Virus record (IMG/VR): IMGVR_UViG_3300029787_000276
Span: 1-26,320 of that record
Direction: 5' to 3' (one strand)
DNA length: 26,320 nt
From: a virus
Shown here piece by piece: positions 7,187 through 12,234 of the stretch. The translations under genes and the position numbers were made by a program. Below the pieces are notes generated by a model that saw only the letters and a program-made list of their open reading frames with translations, did no database searches and had not been told where the DNA came from. The stretch's first letter is position 1; every line of letters starts with the position of its first letter.

Positions 7187-7256
7187 ATACTTTTGATTAC
7201 TCGATCTGAGTAATCATGAATATTTATTTATTCAAATACAGAAAGAGAGCAAAACA
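7184..7256 (+). repeat. Double-hairpin intergenic element, copy 5
   Basis: Hairpin 1 is identical to copy 4 (TGATTACTC 7194-7202, GAGTAATCA 7208-7216). Hairpin 2 is GAATA (7218-7222) with TATTC (7229-7233). Six extra bases (AAATAC) separate it from AGAAAGAGAGCAAAACA and ATG 7257, so the spacing between fold and ribosome site can vary. Confidence 0.88.
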
Positions 7257-7715
7257 ATGCAAATCAAACTAGTAAACAAAAACGAAAAGTTGTTGCCTAA
7301 CAAAGTTGGCAAACATTTCGGAAGCGTCAACAATTGGATCGCTTCTATAACTTGGTATCCATACGATGCCTTGACCATTGGCAACGGTGCGACAGCCTAT
7401 TTTTGGTCGGACCGACACGCTTGTACGGTTGTTGAAATCTTCAACCGTAATAAAAAACGCTACGTTGTGGTTCAACAAGACCACGCCAAGCGTACCGATA
7501 AGAATGGCTTTTCAGAAAGTCAGACTTATGACTTCACTCCTAACCCTAAGGGTAGGAAATTCATTTCTGAGGTTCTCGACATCGAGACTGAAGACGGTCA
7601 ACGAGGCTTTATCTTAGAGCCTAGAGTATTCAACCCTAAGACTAATCGTTTTAGGAAAGAGGGTACTCGTATTGGCCTCGGTCAACGGTCCGAGTATTGG
7701 GACCCCTCATTCTAA
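7257..7715 (+). CDS. Conserved phage hypothetical protein (ends near LGQRSEYWDPSF)
   Basis: The 152-residue protein looks beta-rich: an early ITWYPYDALTIGNGATAYFWSDRHACTVVEI part, then strands around YVVVQQDHAKR, and a C-terminal LGQRSEYWDPSF. I recall similar proteins in many marine phages, with a conserved ending resembling LGxRxxYxDPSF, always without known function. The gene is visibly richer in G+C than its neighbours in the cassette array (for example 7315-7420), suggesting separate acquisition. CGGTCAACGGTCC (7679-7691) also occurs at 5111-5123. A double stop TAATAA ends it, the second TAA opening repeat copy 6. Confidence 0.78.
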   Translation: MQIKLVNKNEKLLPNKVGKHFGSVNNWIASITWYPYDALTIGNGATAYFWSDRHACTVVEIFNRNKKRYVVVQQDHAKRTDKNGFSESQTYDFTPNPKGRKFISEVLDIETEDGQRGFILEPRVFNPKTNRFRKEGTRIGLGQRSEYWDPSF

Positions 7716-7770
7716 TAAATATTTTTGATTACTCGCTATTGGGTAATCATGAATATTTACGGATATTCAA
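7716..7770 (+). repeat. Double-hairpin intergenic element, copy 6 (last, diverged downstream)
   Basis: It begins TAAATA after a TAA stop. Hairpin 1 is TGATTACTC (7726-7734) with GGGTAATCA (7741-7749), including a G-U pair. Hairpin 2 is GAATAT-TTACGG-ATATTC (7751-7768). The usual AGAAAGAGAGCAAACG-ATG is missing. AACGAGAAGCG follows, then a 19-codon frame. This marks the end of the array. Confidence 0.87.
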
Positions 7771-7938
7771 CGAGAAGCGTATCTTAAATGTCGTTAGCTT
7801 GTACTAGGTTTACCCTTTATGAAGACAGTTATTTTATCGTGAGGTAATTTAATTGGACCGTGAGACTTCTCAAAAAAAGCTTGGTGGTGCTTTGGGTGAA
7901 ATTCCCCTAAACCACCATAAAAACAAAAGGAGACAAAA
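7771..7938 (+). promoter_or_regulatory. Leader with stem-loops before the 7939 gene
   Basis: The 170-base gap holds a 19-codon frame (7788-7847, MSLACTRF to FIVR) with only a weak GAGAAG ribosome site, probably a leader peptide or chance. Arms TTACC (7810-7814) and GGTAA (7843-7847) can pair. A stronger hairpin is TGGTGGT (7882-7888) with ACCACCA (7911-7917), enclosing GGG/CCC; no U-tract follows. TGGACCGTGAG (7854-7864) is a relative of the dispersed CACGGTCCA motif. AAAAGGAGAC before ATG 7939 is a clear ribosome site. Confidence 0.35.
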
Positions 7939-8199
7939 ATGACTACACATTACTTAAATACGACTAAATCACTAAGAGAAGAATGGAACGGATCAAATCA
8001 TCTTAGTATCTTTTACTCTTATGCGACCCCTGTCGCTTTCAGACATTACGGAAGCCTTACAGTAAGTGAAAACGTTTGGTCTAGGACTACAGGTAAGCAC
8101 TTAACTCAGATTGACGGTGGAGCAAAAAAAGAAAGAGTTCCACACGAAGAATTTGAGAAACTTTTAAACAATGCTAAAGAGTTGAGCGATAATGTATAA
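7939..8199 (+). CDS. Conserved hypothetical protein (phage/plasmid family with SY-TPVAF and TTGKHL motifs)
   Basis: The 86-residue protein has the pattern FYSYATPVAF (25-34), then NVWSRTTGKHL, then IDGG, with a helical end. I recall this arrangement in small proteins widely spread in phages and plasmids, function unknown. AAAAGGAGACAAAA gives a strong ribosome site. The 3' end overlaps a possible 34-residue membrane protein by eight bases. First gene of a second run of small early genes without the double-hairpin elements. Confidence 0.78.
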   Translation: MTTHYLNTTKSLREEWNGSNHLSIFYSYATPVAFRHYGSLTVSENVWSRTTGKHLTQIDGGAKKERVPHEEFEKLLNNAKELSDNV

Positions 8200-8296
8200 A
8201 AAACCGAAATCAGAAATTATAATAGACCGATTTATTATCGGTCTATTTGTTTTTAAAGCAATTTATATTGCTTACTTAATATCAACAGGAGGCTAA
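8192..8296 (+). CDS. Possible 34-residue membrane protein overlapping a terminator-like hairpin
   Basis: ATG 8192 overlaps the previous stop and opens a 34-codon frame: MYKKPKSEIII, then a hydrophobic stretch of about 20 residues (FIIGLFVFKAIYIAYLIS), ending TGG. The charge pattern is that of a single-pass membrane peptide. Its last codons contain AGGAGG, the ribosome site of the next gene, so coupling is plausible. Within it lies the 11 bp hairpin 8221-8247 followed by TGTTTTT. Either the ORF, the terminator, or both may be real. Confidence 0.45.
   Translation: MYKKPKSEIIIDRFIIGLFVFKAIYIAYLISTGG
8221..8254 (+). terminator. Rho-independent terminator-like hairpin inside the small frame
   Basis: AATAGACCGAT (8221-8231), loop TTATT, ATCGGTCTATT (8237-8247), followed by TGTTTTT. 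The stem is eleven perfect pairs, though AT-rich. It could terminate or attenuate transcription between the genes at 7939 and 8299. Its overlap with a plausible membrane-peptide frame makes the assignment uncertain. Confidence 0.55.
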
Positions 8297-8298
8297 TC

Positions 8299-8493
8299 AT
8301 GAGAGTAATAACTAGTAAAAGAAAAGACGGTCATACTTTAGCACTTATTAGAGTGTTAAGAGAGGGCCATGACCATGTGTTAGTGCATGATCATAAAGTG
8401 TATTTACAAAAAGATGTCAATGGCGTTGAGCATTTAGTGACTCAACACAGGGACGGAAAAATAGAAACAATAGAGAGGATAGAGGACAAATGA
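8299..8493 (+). CDS. Hypothetical protein, 64 residues
   Basis: The protein (MRVITSKRKDGHTLALIRVL... to IERIEDK) is basic, rich in histidine (GHDHVLVHDHK) and valine, and probably beta-stranded. The HDH spacing could bind a metal but no family is known to me. ACAGGAGGCTAATC before the ATG is a near-perfect ribosome site. The stop overlaps the next start as ATGA, so translation is coupled. Confidence 0.68.
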   Translation: MRVITSKRKDGHTLALIRVLREGHDHVLVHDHKVYLQKDVNGVEHLVTQHRDGKIETIERIEDK

Positions 8494-8645
8494 AATATAA
8501 TTATGTTCTTTGGATTGGTGGAGTTGATGACTACTACACCGATTTGGATCAAGCTGTTCAACACTTTTGGGAATGGATTGACAAAGGTTATGAAGACGTA
8601 ATTCTTCAAGAATTAAAAACAAATAAAATATTAAAGAGAGGATAA
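8490..8645 (+). CDS. Conserved small acidic phage protein, 51 residues
   Basis: The frame begins MKYNYVLWIGGVDDYY and continues QAVQHFWEWIDKGYEDV to LKRG. It overlaps the preceding stop by four bases (ATGA) and is preceded by GAGGATAGAGGAC. The W-I-GGVDDYY plus FWEWxxKGYxDV pattern resembles small proteins I recall from marine phages. The compact alpha/beta arrangement suggests a folded domain. Function unknown. Confidence 0.72.
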   Translation: MKYNYVLWIGGVDDYYTDLDQAVQHFWEWIDKGYEDVILQELKTNKILKRG

Positions 8646-8649
8646 TAGA

Positions 8650-8874
8650 ATGAAATATAGCACAAACTTAATAGGGTATGACGTTCACGTTAAAGAGTTA
8701 TTTGACGATGAGTCATCTTCTATTCCGACAAGATACAGGATAACAGCAGAAGACGATTTACATTGGTTTATTCAGTATTACGACATTAAAAAAGAAGACT
8801 ACAGTCGTTCCAATGTGAGTGACTATCTTCAAAAATTTAAACAACACATTATCGAAGAAGAAAGGAAACTATAA
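8650..8874 (+). CDS. Hypothetical protein, 74 residues
   Basis: The protein starts MKYSTNLIGYDVHVKELF, has an acidic middle (AEDDLHWFIQYYDIKKEDY) and ends in a charged helix (IIEEERKL). Its first ten nucleotides, ATGAAATATA, are shared with the genes at 8490 and 8874, suggesting either duplication or selection on the start region. AAGAGAGGATAATAGA precedes the start. The stop overlaps the next ATG by one base (TAATG). Confidence 0.68.
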   Translation: MKYSTNLIGYDVHVKELFDDESSSIPTRYRITAEDDLHWFIQYYDIKKEDYSRSNVSDYLQKFKQHIIEEERKL

Positions 8875-9056
8875 TGAAATATAGTGCATATATTAATGGG
8901 GTCGAAGACAGAAAATGTGATCCTAAAATTGACGGTATTGACTTCGAAGATGAAAACGAAGCCAAACAATTTGTGATTGATGAATTCAAAGATAAGTGGG
9001 GAGTTGATCTTTTAGAAGATCAAGTTGAAATCTTTGAGAACGCTAGTCAAAGATAG
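8874..9056 (+). CDS. Hypothetical protein, 60 residues
   Basis: The protein begins MKYSAYINGVEDRK and is strongly acidic from residue 17 to 53, with a helix EAKQFVIDEFKDKWGVDLLEDQVEIF. The N-terminal INGVED resembles IGGVDD of the 8490 product, so the two may be distant paralogues. The AAGAAAGGAAAC ribosome site lies in the end of the previous gene. No known motif. Confidence 0.68.
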   Translation: MKYSAYINGVEDRKCDPKIDGIDFEDENEAKQFVIDEFKDKWGVDLLEDQVEIFENASQR

Positions 9057-9069
9057 AAAGGAAAATATA

Positions 9070-9357
9070 ATGGCAGATCATATAAATAACTTAGTCGAGA
9101 TTTACGATCGTTGGCTAAGTAAAGAAGAAAACAAAAACGTAGATAAAGGATCAGCAGATGATGTTCTATATGATAATCTTTTTACAAATTCTTTAACTGA
9201 TTATCAAAAGAAATGGATTGAACGTTTTGTCTATACTTGGGAGTTAGCACAAGAACACGAACAAACACTTCCTCACGTGGTTGAACAAATCAAGGAAGAA
9301 AAACAAAGAGCAAAAGAAGATGCTCTTTATGATATAAAGAGAGAATATGAAAAATAA
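9070..9357 (+). CDS. Hypothetical helical protein, 95 residues
   Basis: The protein begins MADHINNLVEIYDRWLSKEE and ends in a charged helix KEEKQRAKEDALYDIKREYEK, probably coiled coil. ATG 9070 follows AGAAAGGAAAATATA. An in-frame ATG at 9025 would overlap the preceding gene and lacks a good ribosome site, so the later start is preferred. It is the last gene before the ncRNA locus, and its stop is followed after three bases by the long hairpin at 9361. Function unknown. Confidence 0.7.
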   Translation: MADHINNLVEIYDRWLSKEENKNVDKGSADDVLYDNLFTNSLTDYQKKWIERFVYTWELAQEHEQTLPHVVEQIKEEKQRAKEDALYDIKREYEK

Positions 9358-9360
9358 TAT

Positions 9361-9399
9361 ACATTTTCTAAGACTCCGATTTGGGGTCTTAGACAATGT
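9361..9399 (+). repeat. Long hairpin after the 9070 gene, possibly a diverged double-hairpin element
   Basis: ACATT (9361-9365) pairs with AATGT (9395-9399), and TCTAAGACTCC (9367-9377) with GGGGTCTTAGA (9383-9393), loop GATTT. That is 16 pairs with one mismatch and one G-U. It follows a TAA stop by three bases, as hairpin 1 does in copies 2-6, and its loop region (CTCCGATTTGGG) recalls their CTCGATCTGAG. No U-tract follows, so it is more likely a protective or processing hairpin than a terminator. Confidence 0.7.
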
Positions 9400-9760
9400 G
9401 TAATTGATGCTTTTTACATATTGTAGTGGATTGGTTTAAGGGGTTGCCCCTAGTTTTTCACAACCACTTTAAAAAAAGCAAACTAAAAGCAAGGCACGTG
9501 GGTTGTCTATAGTGAACTAAAATGATTTCCTAAGTTTCAAGGGTCATCACCTTGGCTTTCGTTATCAATCTTCACAAACCCACTGACTAAAATAAAATGT
9601 GTGCATACTAAGTACGATTGAGATTGAGAATAATCACTCAATCAATAGACGTATCTATGGTCCCTCCCATTTATAATGGCTTGGGTAGTGCCATACGTGT
9701 AGACACCGAGAGAACTCCGTGGCGAAAATTAAAACTACCCATTGATCAAAATAATTGGTT
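9400..9760 (+). ncRNA. Multi-domain structured RNA (putative)
   Basis: No gene is visible here. Complementary arms are dense: AGTGG 9425-9429 with CCACT 9464-9468 enclosing AGGGG-TTG-CCCCT 9439-9451; GTGGGTT 9498-9504 with AACCCAC 9577-9583, directly enclosing GTGAA 9512-9516 with TTCAC 9571-9575, in turn enclosing CAAGG 9538-9542 with CCTTG 9550-9554; GATTGAG 9616-9622 with CTCAATC 9637-9643; CCATT-TAT-AATGG near 9667-9679; TGGGTAGT 9682-9689 with ACTACCCA 9734-9741 enclosing GCCA 9690-9693 and TGGC 9720-9723. Properly nested arms of this number are hard to explain by chance. No known class is identified. A large phage ncRNA of the GOLLD/ROOL kind is one idea to test. Confidence 0.55.
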
Positions 9761-9808
9761 GAAAAAAAAATAAAAATACACATACATACAGTAAGAGATA
9801 AAAAAAAC

Positions 9809-9838
9809 TTGAATTTTTTCATGATGTCTCGATATAGT
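9809..9838 (+). promoter_or_regulatory. Sigma-70-type promoter for the ncRNA
   Basis: TTGAAT (9809-9814), an 18-base spacer and TATAGT (9833-9838) match the vegetative promoter pattern. The start would fall near 9845, a few bases before the left arm of the 12 bp closing helix at 9853. Upstream is A-tract-rich DNA (9758-9807), which could act as an UP element. Confidence 0.55.
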
Positions 9839-10090
9839 AAGTATAAGAAATAAAGAAAGACCTAGAATCGAACAATTTGCAAGTTGTTTGTGGGCGCTCT
9901 GACTGAATAACGATTACAAAACAGAGTCGTAAGGTATTGATCTTAGGAAGCATGGCCAAATGGCTGAGGGCCTAAGAGGTAAGTGCGAGTAGATGAGAAA
10001 CTATCTGTTCTACCGAAAGTTGGGGGTAGCAAGTTCAAATCCCCTAAGCGCTTATAGGTCTTTCTTCGTTTCAATAAAGGAGGTTCTATA

Positions 10091-10120
10091 ATGTTAATTA
10101 TAGTACTTGACCCATGGTAG
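10091..10120 (+). CDS. Nine-codon minigene with perfect Shine-Dalgarno (MLIIVLDPW)
   Basis: AAGGAGGT (10077-10084), a full complement of the 16S rRNA tail, lies seven bases before ATG 10091. The frame reads MLIIVLDPW then TAG, and the stop lies inside the left arm of the terminator hairpin. The ATG is in the hairpin 10086-10103, partly in its loop. It resembles an attenuation leader peptide for the operon starting at 10162. A ribosome-sequestering minigene is the alternative. Confidence 0.4.
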   Translation: MLIIVLDPW

Positions 10121-10139
10121 CCCTTAGGGGCTACTTTTT
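10116..10139 (+). terminator. Rho-independent terminator of the ncRNA
   Basis: GTAGCCC (10117-10123), loop TTAG, GGGCTAC (10128-10134), followed by TTTTT. A compact GC-rich stem plus U-tract is the classic form. It lies between the ncRNA and the gene at 10162, so that operon needs read-through, antitermination or its own promoter. Confidence 0.85.
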
Positions 10140-10161
10140 CATTAAAATAAAAGGAGAGCAA

Positions 10162-10485
10162 ATGACTAGAGAAGACATACATGAACTCGTATGGGATTAT
10201 CTTTTTGATAAGGCATACGATGAGGACAAGCTATTCGATGAGATCCAATGGCTATTAACAAACTTTGATACGTGGTGTGGATATACTCACCAAGACATTT
10301 CAGAGTTTTGGATTAATGAAAGAAAAAGATATGAATTCGGAGATGAATTTATTCCTTTTGTTATTGATCATATTACGCTTCAAAACAGGAATTATGAAGT
10401 TGAAGGTCTTAAAATTACTCCAACAATTAAAAAACAATTAACTTTTTTCAAGAATAAACTTGAAGAAAAAGAGAGGATCAAATAA
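10162..10485 (+). CDS. Hypothetical protein, 107 residues
   Basis: The protein (MTREDIHELVWDYLFDKAYDED...) is acidic in its N-terminal half and basic at the end (KKQLTFFKNKLEEKERIK). It is probably mostly helical, with aromatic-rich segments. No family is recognised. ATG 10162 follows AAAAGGAGAGCAA. An in-frame ATG at 10114 lies within the terminator region and would translate the hairpin, so it is rejected. First gene of a tightly packed run reaching 12429. Confidence 0.72.
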   Translation: MTREDIHELVWDYLFDKAYDEDKLFDEIQWLLTNFDTWCGYTHQDISEFWINERKRYEFGDEFIPFVIDHITLQNRNYEVEGLKITPTIKKQLTFFKNKLEEKERIK

Positions 10486-10486
10486 A

Positions 10487-10555
10487 ATGTTAGAAATTAT
10501 ATTATTTATAACTATAATAGTTGTATCGTTTATAATAGCAAAGAAGGGAGACTAA
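10487..10555 (+). CDS. Possible 22-residue membrane peptide
   Basis: ATG 10487 lies one base after the previous stop, with GAGAGGATC upstream. The frame reads MLEIILFITIIVVSFIIA followed by KKGD: a textbook single membrane span with a positively charged end. Its last codons (AAGGGAGAC) provide the ribosome site of the next gene at 10559. Such tiny membrane peptides are common in phage early regions and easily missed by annotation. Confidence 0.55.
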   Translation: MLEIILFITIIVVSFIIAKKGD

Positions 10556-10558
10556 GAA

Positions 10559-10810
10559 ATGGCAACAGAAAGACTAGCTAAAAGAAGATCAATTCAAGGA
10601 AAGAGAATAGGATACAGGACCAACAATCCACAAATAAAACTTGAAGTGATTAGAGAGTCCAATGGTTATTTACTATTGGATTTTAGTTCAACAAAATACT
10701 CAGGGAAGGCCACAATAAAAGTCAAAGTGGACGGACTTGATAAAAAATTTTATCGTCATTATTTAGATGATAGAAAAAACCATACGTGGTCAAAAGAAGG
10801 GAGGCTATAA
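10559..10810 (+). CDS. Hypothetical basic protein, 83 residues
   Basis: The protein begins MATERLAKRRSIQGKRIGYR and is strongly basic throughout, with beta-like segments (YLLLDFSS, GKATIKVKVDGL). It may bind nucleic acid, but no motif proves it. AAGGGAGACTAAGA precedes the start. It is separated from the next gene by one base. Confidence 0.68.
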   Translation: MATERLAKRRSIQGKRIGYRTNNPQIKLEVIRESNGYLLLDFSSTKYSGKATIKVKVDGLDKKFYRHYLDDRKNHTWSKEGRL

Positions 10811-10811
10811 A

Positions 10812-11000
10812 ATGGAAGCAAAAAAGAAAGCACTTTCAAACGGTTGGATAAATAATCTTGATCACTCTTTTAAATATTGGAGTAGTCAAATTAATTTGAA
10901 GCACGTTAAAAACATTCTTGATCAAAAAGAATGGAAAAACAACAATCAGCTTTATTTAAGAAGACTTAAAGCTAATTCACGATTAACGGTCAAGGGCTAA
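10812..11000 (+). CDS. Hypothetical basic protein, 62 residues
   Basis: The protein (MEAKKKALSNGWINNLDHSF... to LTVKG) is basic and rich in lysine, asparagine and tryptophan, with a helical middle. ATG 10812 follows AAGGGAGGCTATAAA. An upstream in-frame start at 10767 lies within the previous gene and is less likely. Function unknown. Confidence 0.65.
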   Translation: MEAKKKALSNGWINNLDHSFKYWSSQINLKHVKNILDQKEWKNNNQLYLRRLKANSRLTVKG

Positions 11001-11010
11001 GGAGGACTTA

Positions 11011-11325
11011 ATGACTTGGACTATACATCGTGGCTATTTGGGAGATCCACAAGGTCTCCCTATAGCTGACAAACTGATTTTTGTAAAACACAAAGACAGA
11101 AGCTACGAAGCAGTCGCTCTTTATACAGGGGAACATCGCAACGTTTATAAGAAAGATAAAAATAAACTTTTCGATTACTTATCGACTCCCCTCGTTTGGA
11201 GCAAAGATCATGTTGAAAATTTTATGCACAAAAATTCAAGATTTATGCAAAGAATTTTTAATCAAAATAACAGGACCCTAGAGATAAAAAAGTTTCTAGA
11301 GTCAGAAATAGAGAGGACTAAATAA
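11011..11325 (+). CDS. Hypothetical protein, 104 residues
   Basis: The protein (MTWTIHRGYLGDPQGLPIAD...) has a likely beta-stranded N-terminal half (KLIFVKHKDRSYEAVALYTG) and a basic helical C-terminal half (FMHKNSRFMQRIFNQNNR, then KKFLESEIERTK). No family is recognised. AAGGAGGACTTA is a perfect-type ribosome site. The stop overlaps the next ATG by one base (TAATG). Confidence 0.7.
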   Translation: MTWTIHRGYLGDPQGLPIADKLIFVKHKDRSYEAVALYTGEHRNVYKKDKNKLFDYLSTPLVWSKDHVENFMHKNSRFMQRIFNQNNRTLEIKKFLESEIERTK

Positions 11326-11531
11326 TGCGTGATATAAAGAAAGTAATACCAAAAGATCACCATGTAAGTGGTGTGGAAGTTCATAAATCTTTATCAGGAG
11401 ATAAAGATCAATATTGGAGAGTAAGAGTAAAAATAACTCATAATAAATGGGAAACTGAAAAATACGGAGATTACAATAAAGATTACTTTGTATTTGGAAT
11501 AAAAGAAGGAGGACTATTTATAGATGACTGA
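11325..11531 (+). CDS. Hypothetical protein, 68 residues
   Basis: The protein (MRDIKKVIPKDHHVSGVEVH...) is probably a small beta-sheet protein: alternating patterns QYWRVRVKITHNKWETEKYG and DYFVFGIKEGGLFIDD. No family is recognised. It is coupled to both neighbours, with a one-base overlap upstream and an eight-base overlap downstream. Confidence 0.68.
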   Translation: MRDIKKVIPKDHHVSGVEVHKSLSGDKDQYWRVRVKITHNKWETEKYGDYNKDYFVFGIKEGGLFIDD

Positions 11532-11733
11532 TCAATATAGTTGGAAAGACGCAATGCAGAATATCGTTAATGCCATTAATTTGGGTATTGCAAAAGAAAC
11601 TGCAAAACTAAAAAAAGACGAAAAATTACATGTGGAGATTTTAGATAAAAAAACTCACGCAGTGGTCAACGTCACAAGAGTATATGATCCTGAGTCTCTA
11701 TTAACCATTCAAAAAGAAAAGGAGAAAGAATAA
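11524..11733 (+). CDS. Hypothetical protein, 69 residues
   Basis: The protein (MTDQYSWKDAMQNIVNAINL...) starts with an amphipathic helix, then a strand-like region (KLHVEILDKKTHAVVNVTRVYD) and a lysine/glutamate-rich tail. The ribosome site AAAAGAAGGAGG lies inside the preceding gene. The stop overlaps the next ATG by one base. Function unknown. Confidence 0.68.
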   Translation: MTDQYSWKDAMQNIVNAINLGIAKETAKLKKDEKLHVEILDKKTHAVVNVTRVYDPESLLTIQKEKEKE

Positions 11734-11948
11734 TGGACGATCAATTAAAAACAGTTGGCATGGTATCAGCTATGTTTGGTATTATGTCAGGAGACGATAA
11801 AGAAGGTAAAGTGAAATATCAAAAAAGATTTTTTGAAACAGTCAAGGGAATGCATTTTCCTGATGATTGGGATAGCTTACCTTTAGAAGAAAAAGAAAGA
11901 AGACTAGAAGAAGTGCAAAAGTTAGCACTAGAACAGGGGAAAGAATGA
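11733..11948 (+). CDS. Hypothetical protein, 71 residues
   Basis: The protein (MDDQLKTVGMVSAMFGIMSG...) has a methionine-rich, moderately hydrophobic N-terminus (residues 7-19), too short and broken for a sure membrane span, then a charged helical region (SLPLEEKERRLEEVQKLALEQ). AAAAGGAGAAAGAATA precedes the start. The stop overlaps the next start as ATGA. Confidence 0.67.
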   Translation: MDDQLKTVGMVSAMFGIMSGDDKEGKVKYQKRFFETVKGMHFPDDWDSLPLEEKERRLEEVQKLALEQGKE

Positions 11949-12232
11949 CAAAAATAACAGAAGATGATTACGGTTTTAGCAAGACTATAAACATAACTTA
12001 TATAGATGCACCTTATGATATTCATATTGTTCAAACTAATAACGAAGAAGTTAATGTTTATGATCACGGTAATTATTTGTATTCCACAAAGATACCTAGG
12101 GTAGATGTCAAATATGTTTCTAATGCTCGTGAGTTAAAAAGAGCTCGTGAGAATAAACTTATTGATGACGCTAAGAAAAACATTACTTGGTTTCATGATG
12201 ACACTTTACCTGTTGGTAAGGAGGCAAATTAA
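11945..12232 (+). CDS. Hypothetical protein, 95 residues
   Basis: The protein (MTKITEDDYGFSKTINITYI...) looks beta-rich up to about residue 60 (IHIVQTNNEEVNVYDHGNYLYSTKI in part), followed by a basic helix (NARELKRARENKLIDDAKK). No family is recognised. A four-base overlap with its predecessor suggests coupling. Its final codons (GGTAAGGAGGCA) give the ribosome site of the next gene. Confidence 0.68.
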   Translation: MTKITEDDYGFSKTINITYIDAPYDIHIVQTNNEEVNVYDHGNYLYSTKIPRVDVKYVSNARELKRARENKLIDDAKKNITWFHDDTLPVGKEAN

Positions 12233-12234
12233 CC

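Larger units (their letters stand above)
9845..10139 (+). ncRNA. Stand-alone structured ncRNA with tRNA-like segment
   Basis: A promoter and an intrinsic terminator bracket about 295 bases without a normal gene. The core is closed by a perfect 12 bp helix, AAGAAAGACCTA (9853-9864) with TAGGTCTTTCTT (10055-10066). Inside: CGAACAATT-TGCA-AGTTGTTTG (about 9869-9890); GGGCGCT (9891-9897) with AGCGCTT (10046-10052, two G-U); TCTTAGG (9947-9953) with CCTAAGA (9971-9977); GAGTAGAT (9988-9995) with ATCTGTTC (10004-10011, two G-U). The stretch from GGAAGCATGGCC to GGGCC looks like a tRNA-Ser acceptor and D-arm, and GTTCAAATCCCC like a T-arm, but no full cloverleaf closes. The 3' end adds the hairpin CTATAAT-GTTA-ATTATAG (10086-10103). 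The function is unknown. Confidence 0.6.

Noticed and set aside
5701-7770. CRISPR array
   Set aside because: Repeats are spaced 150-530 bases apart by protein-coding genes and vary in sequence with conserved pairing; no cas gene is present.
9950-10054. tRNA-Ser or tRNA-Leu gene
   Set aside because: GGAAGCATGGCC..GGGCC and GTTCAAATCCCC look tRNA-like, but the T-stem does not pair, no 5+7+5 anticodon arm can be drawn and the acceptor ends do not match. Kept only as a tRNA-like part of the ncRNA.
9845-10066. tmRNA, RNase P RNA or group I intron
   Set aside because: No tag-peptide frame or Ala-tRNA-like ends for tmRNA, no conserved RNase P core, and no recognisable group I P3-P8 sequence elements.
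9943-10182. Minus-strand 79-codon frame across the ncRNA
   Set aside because: It crosses the terminator and the 12 bp closing helix, and lacks a ribosome site.
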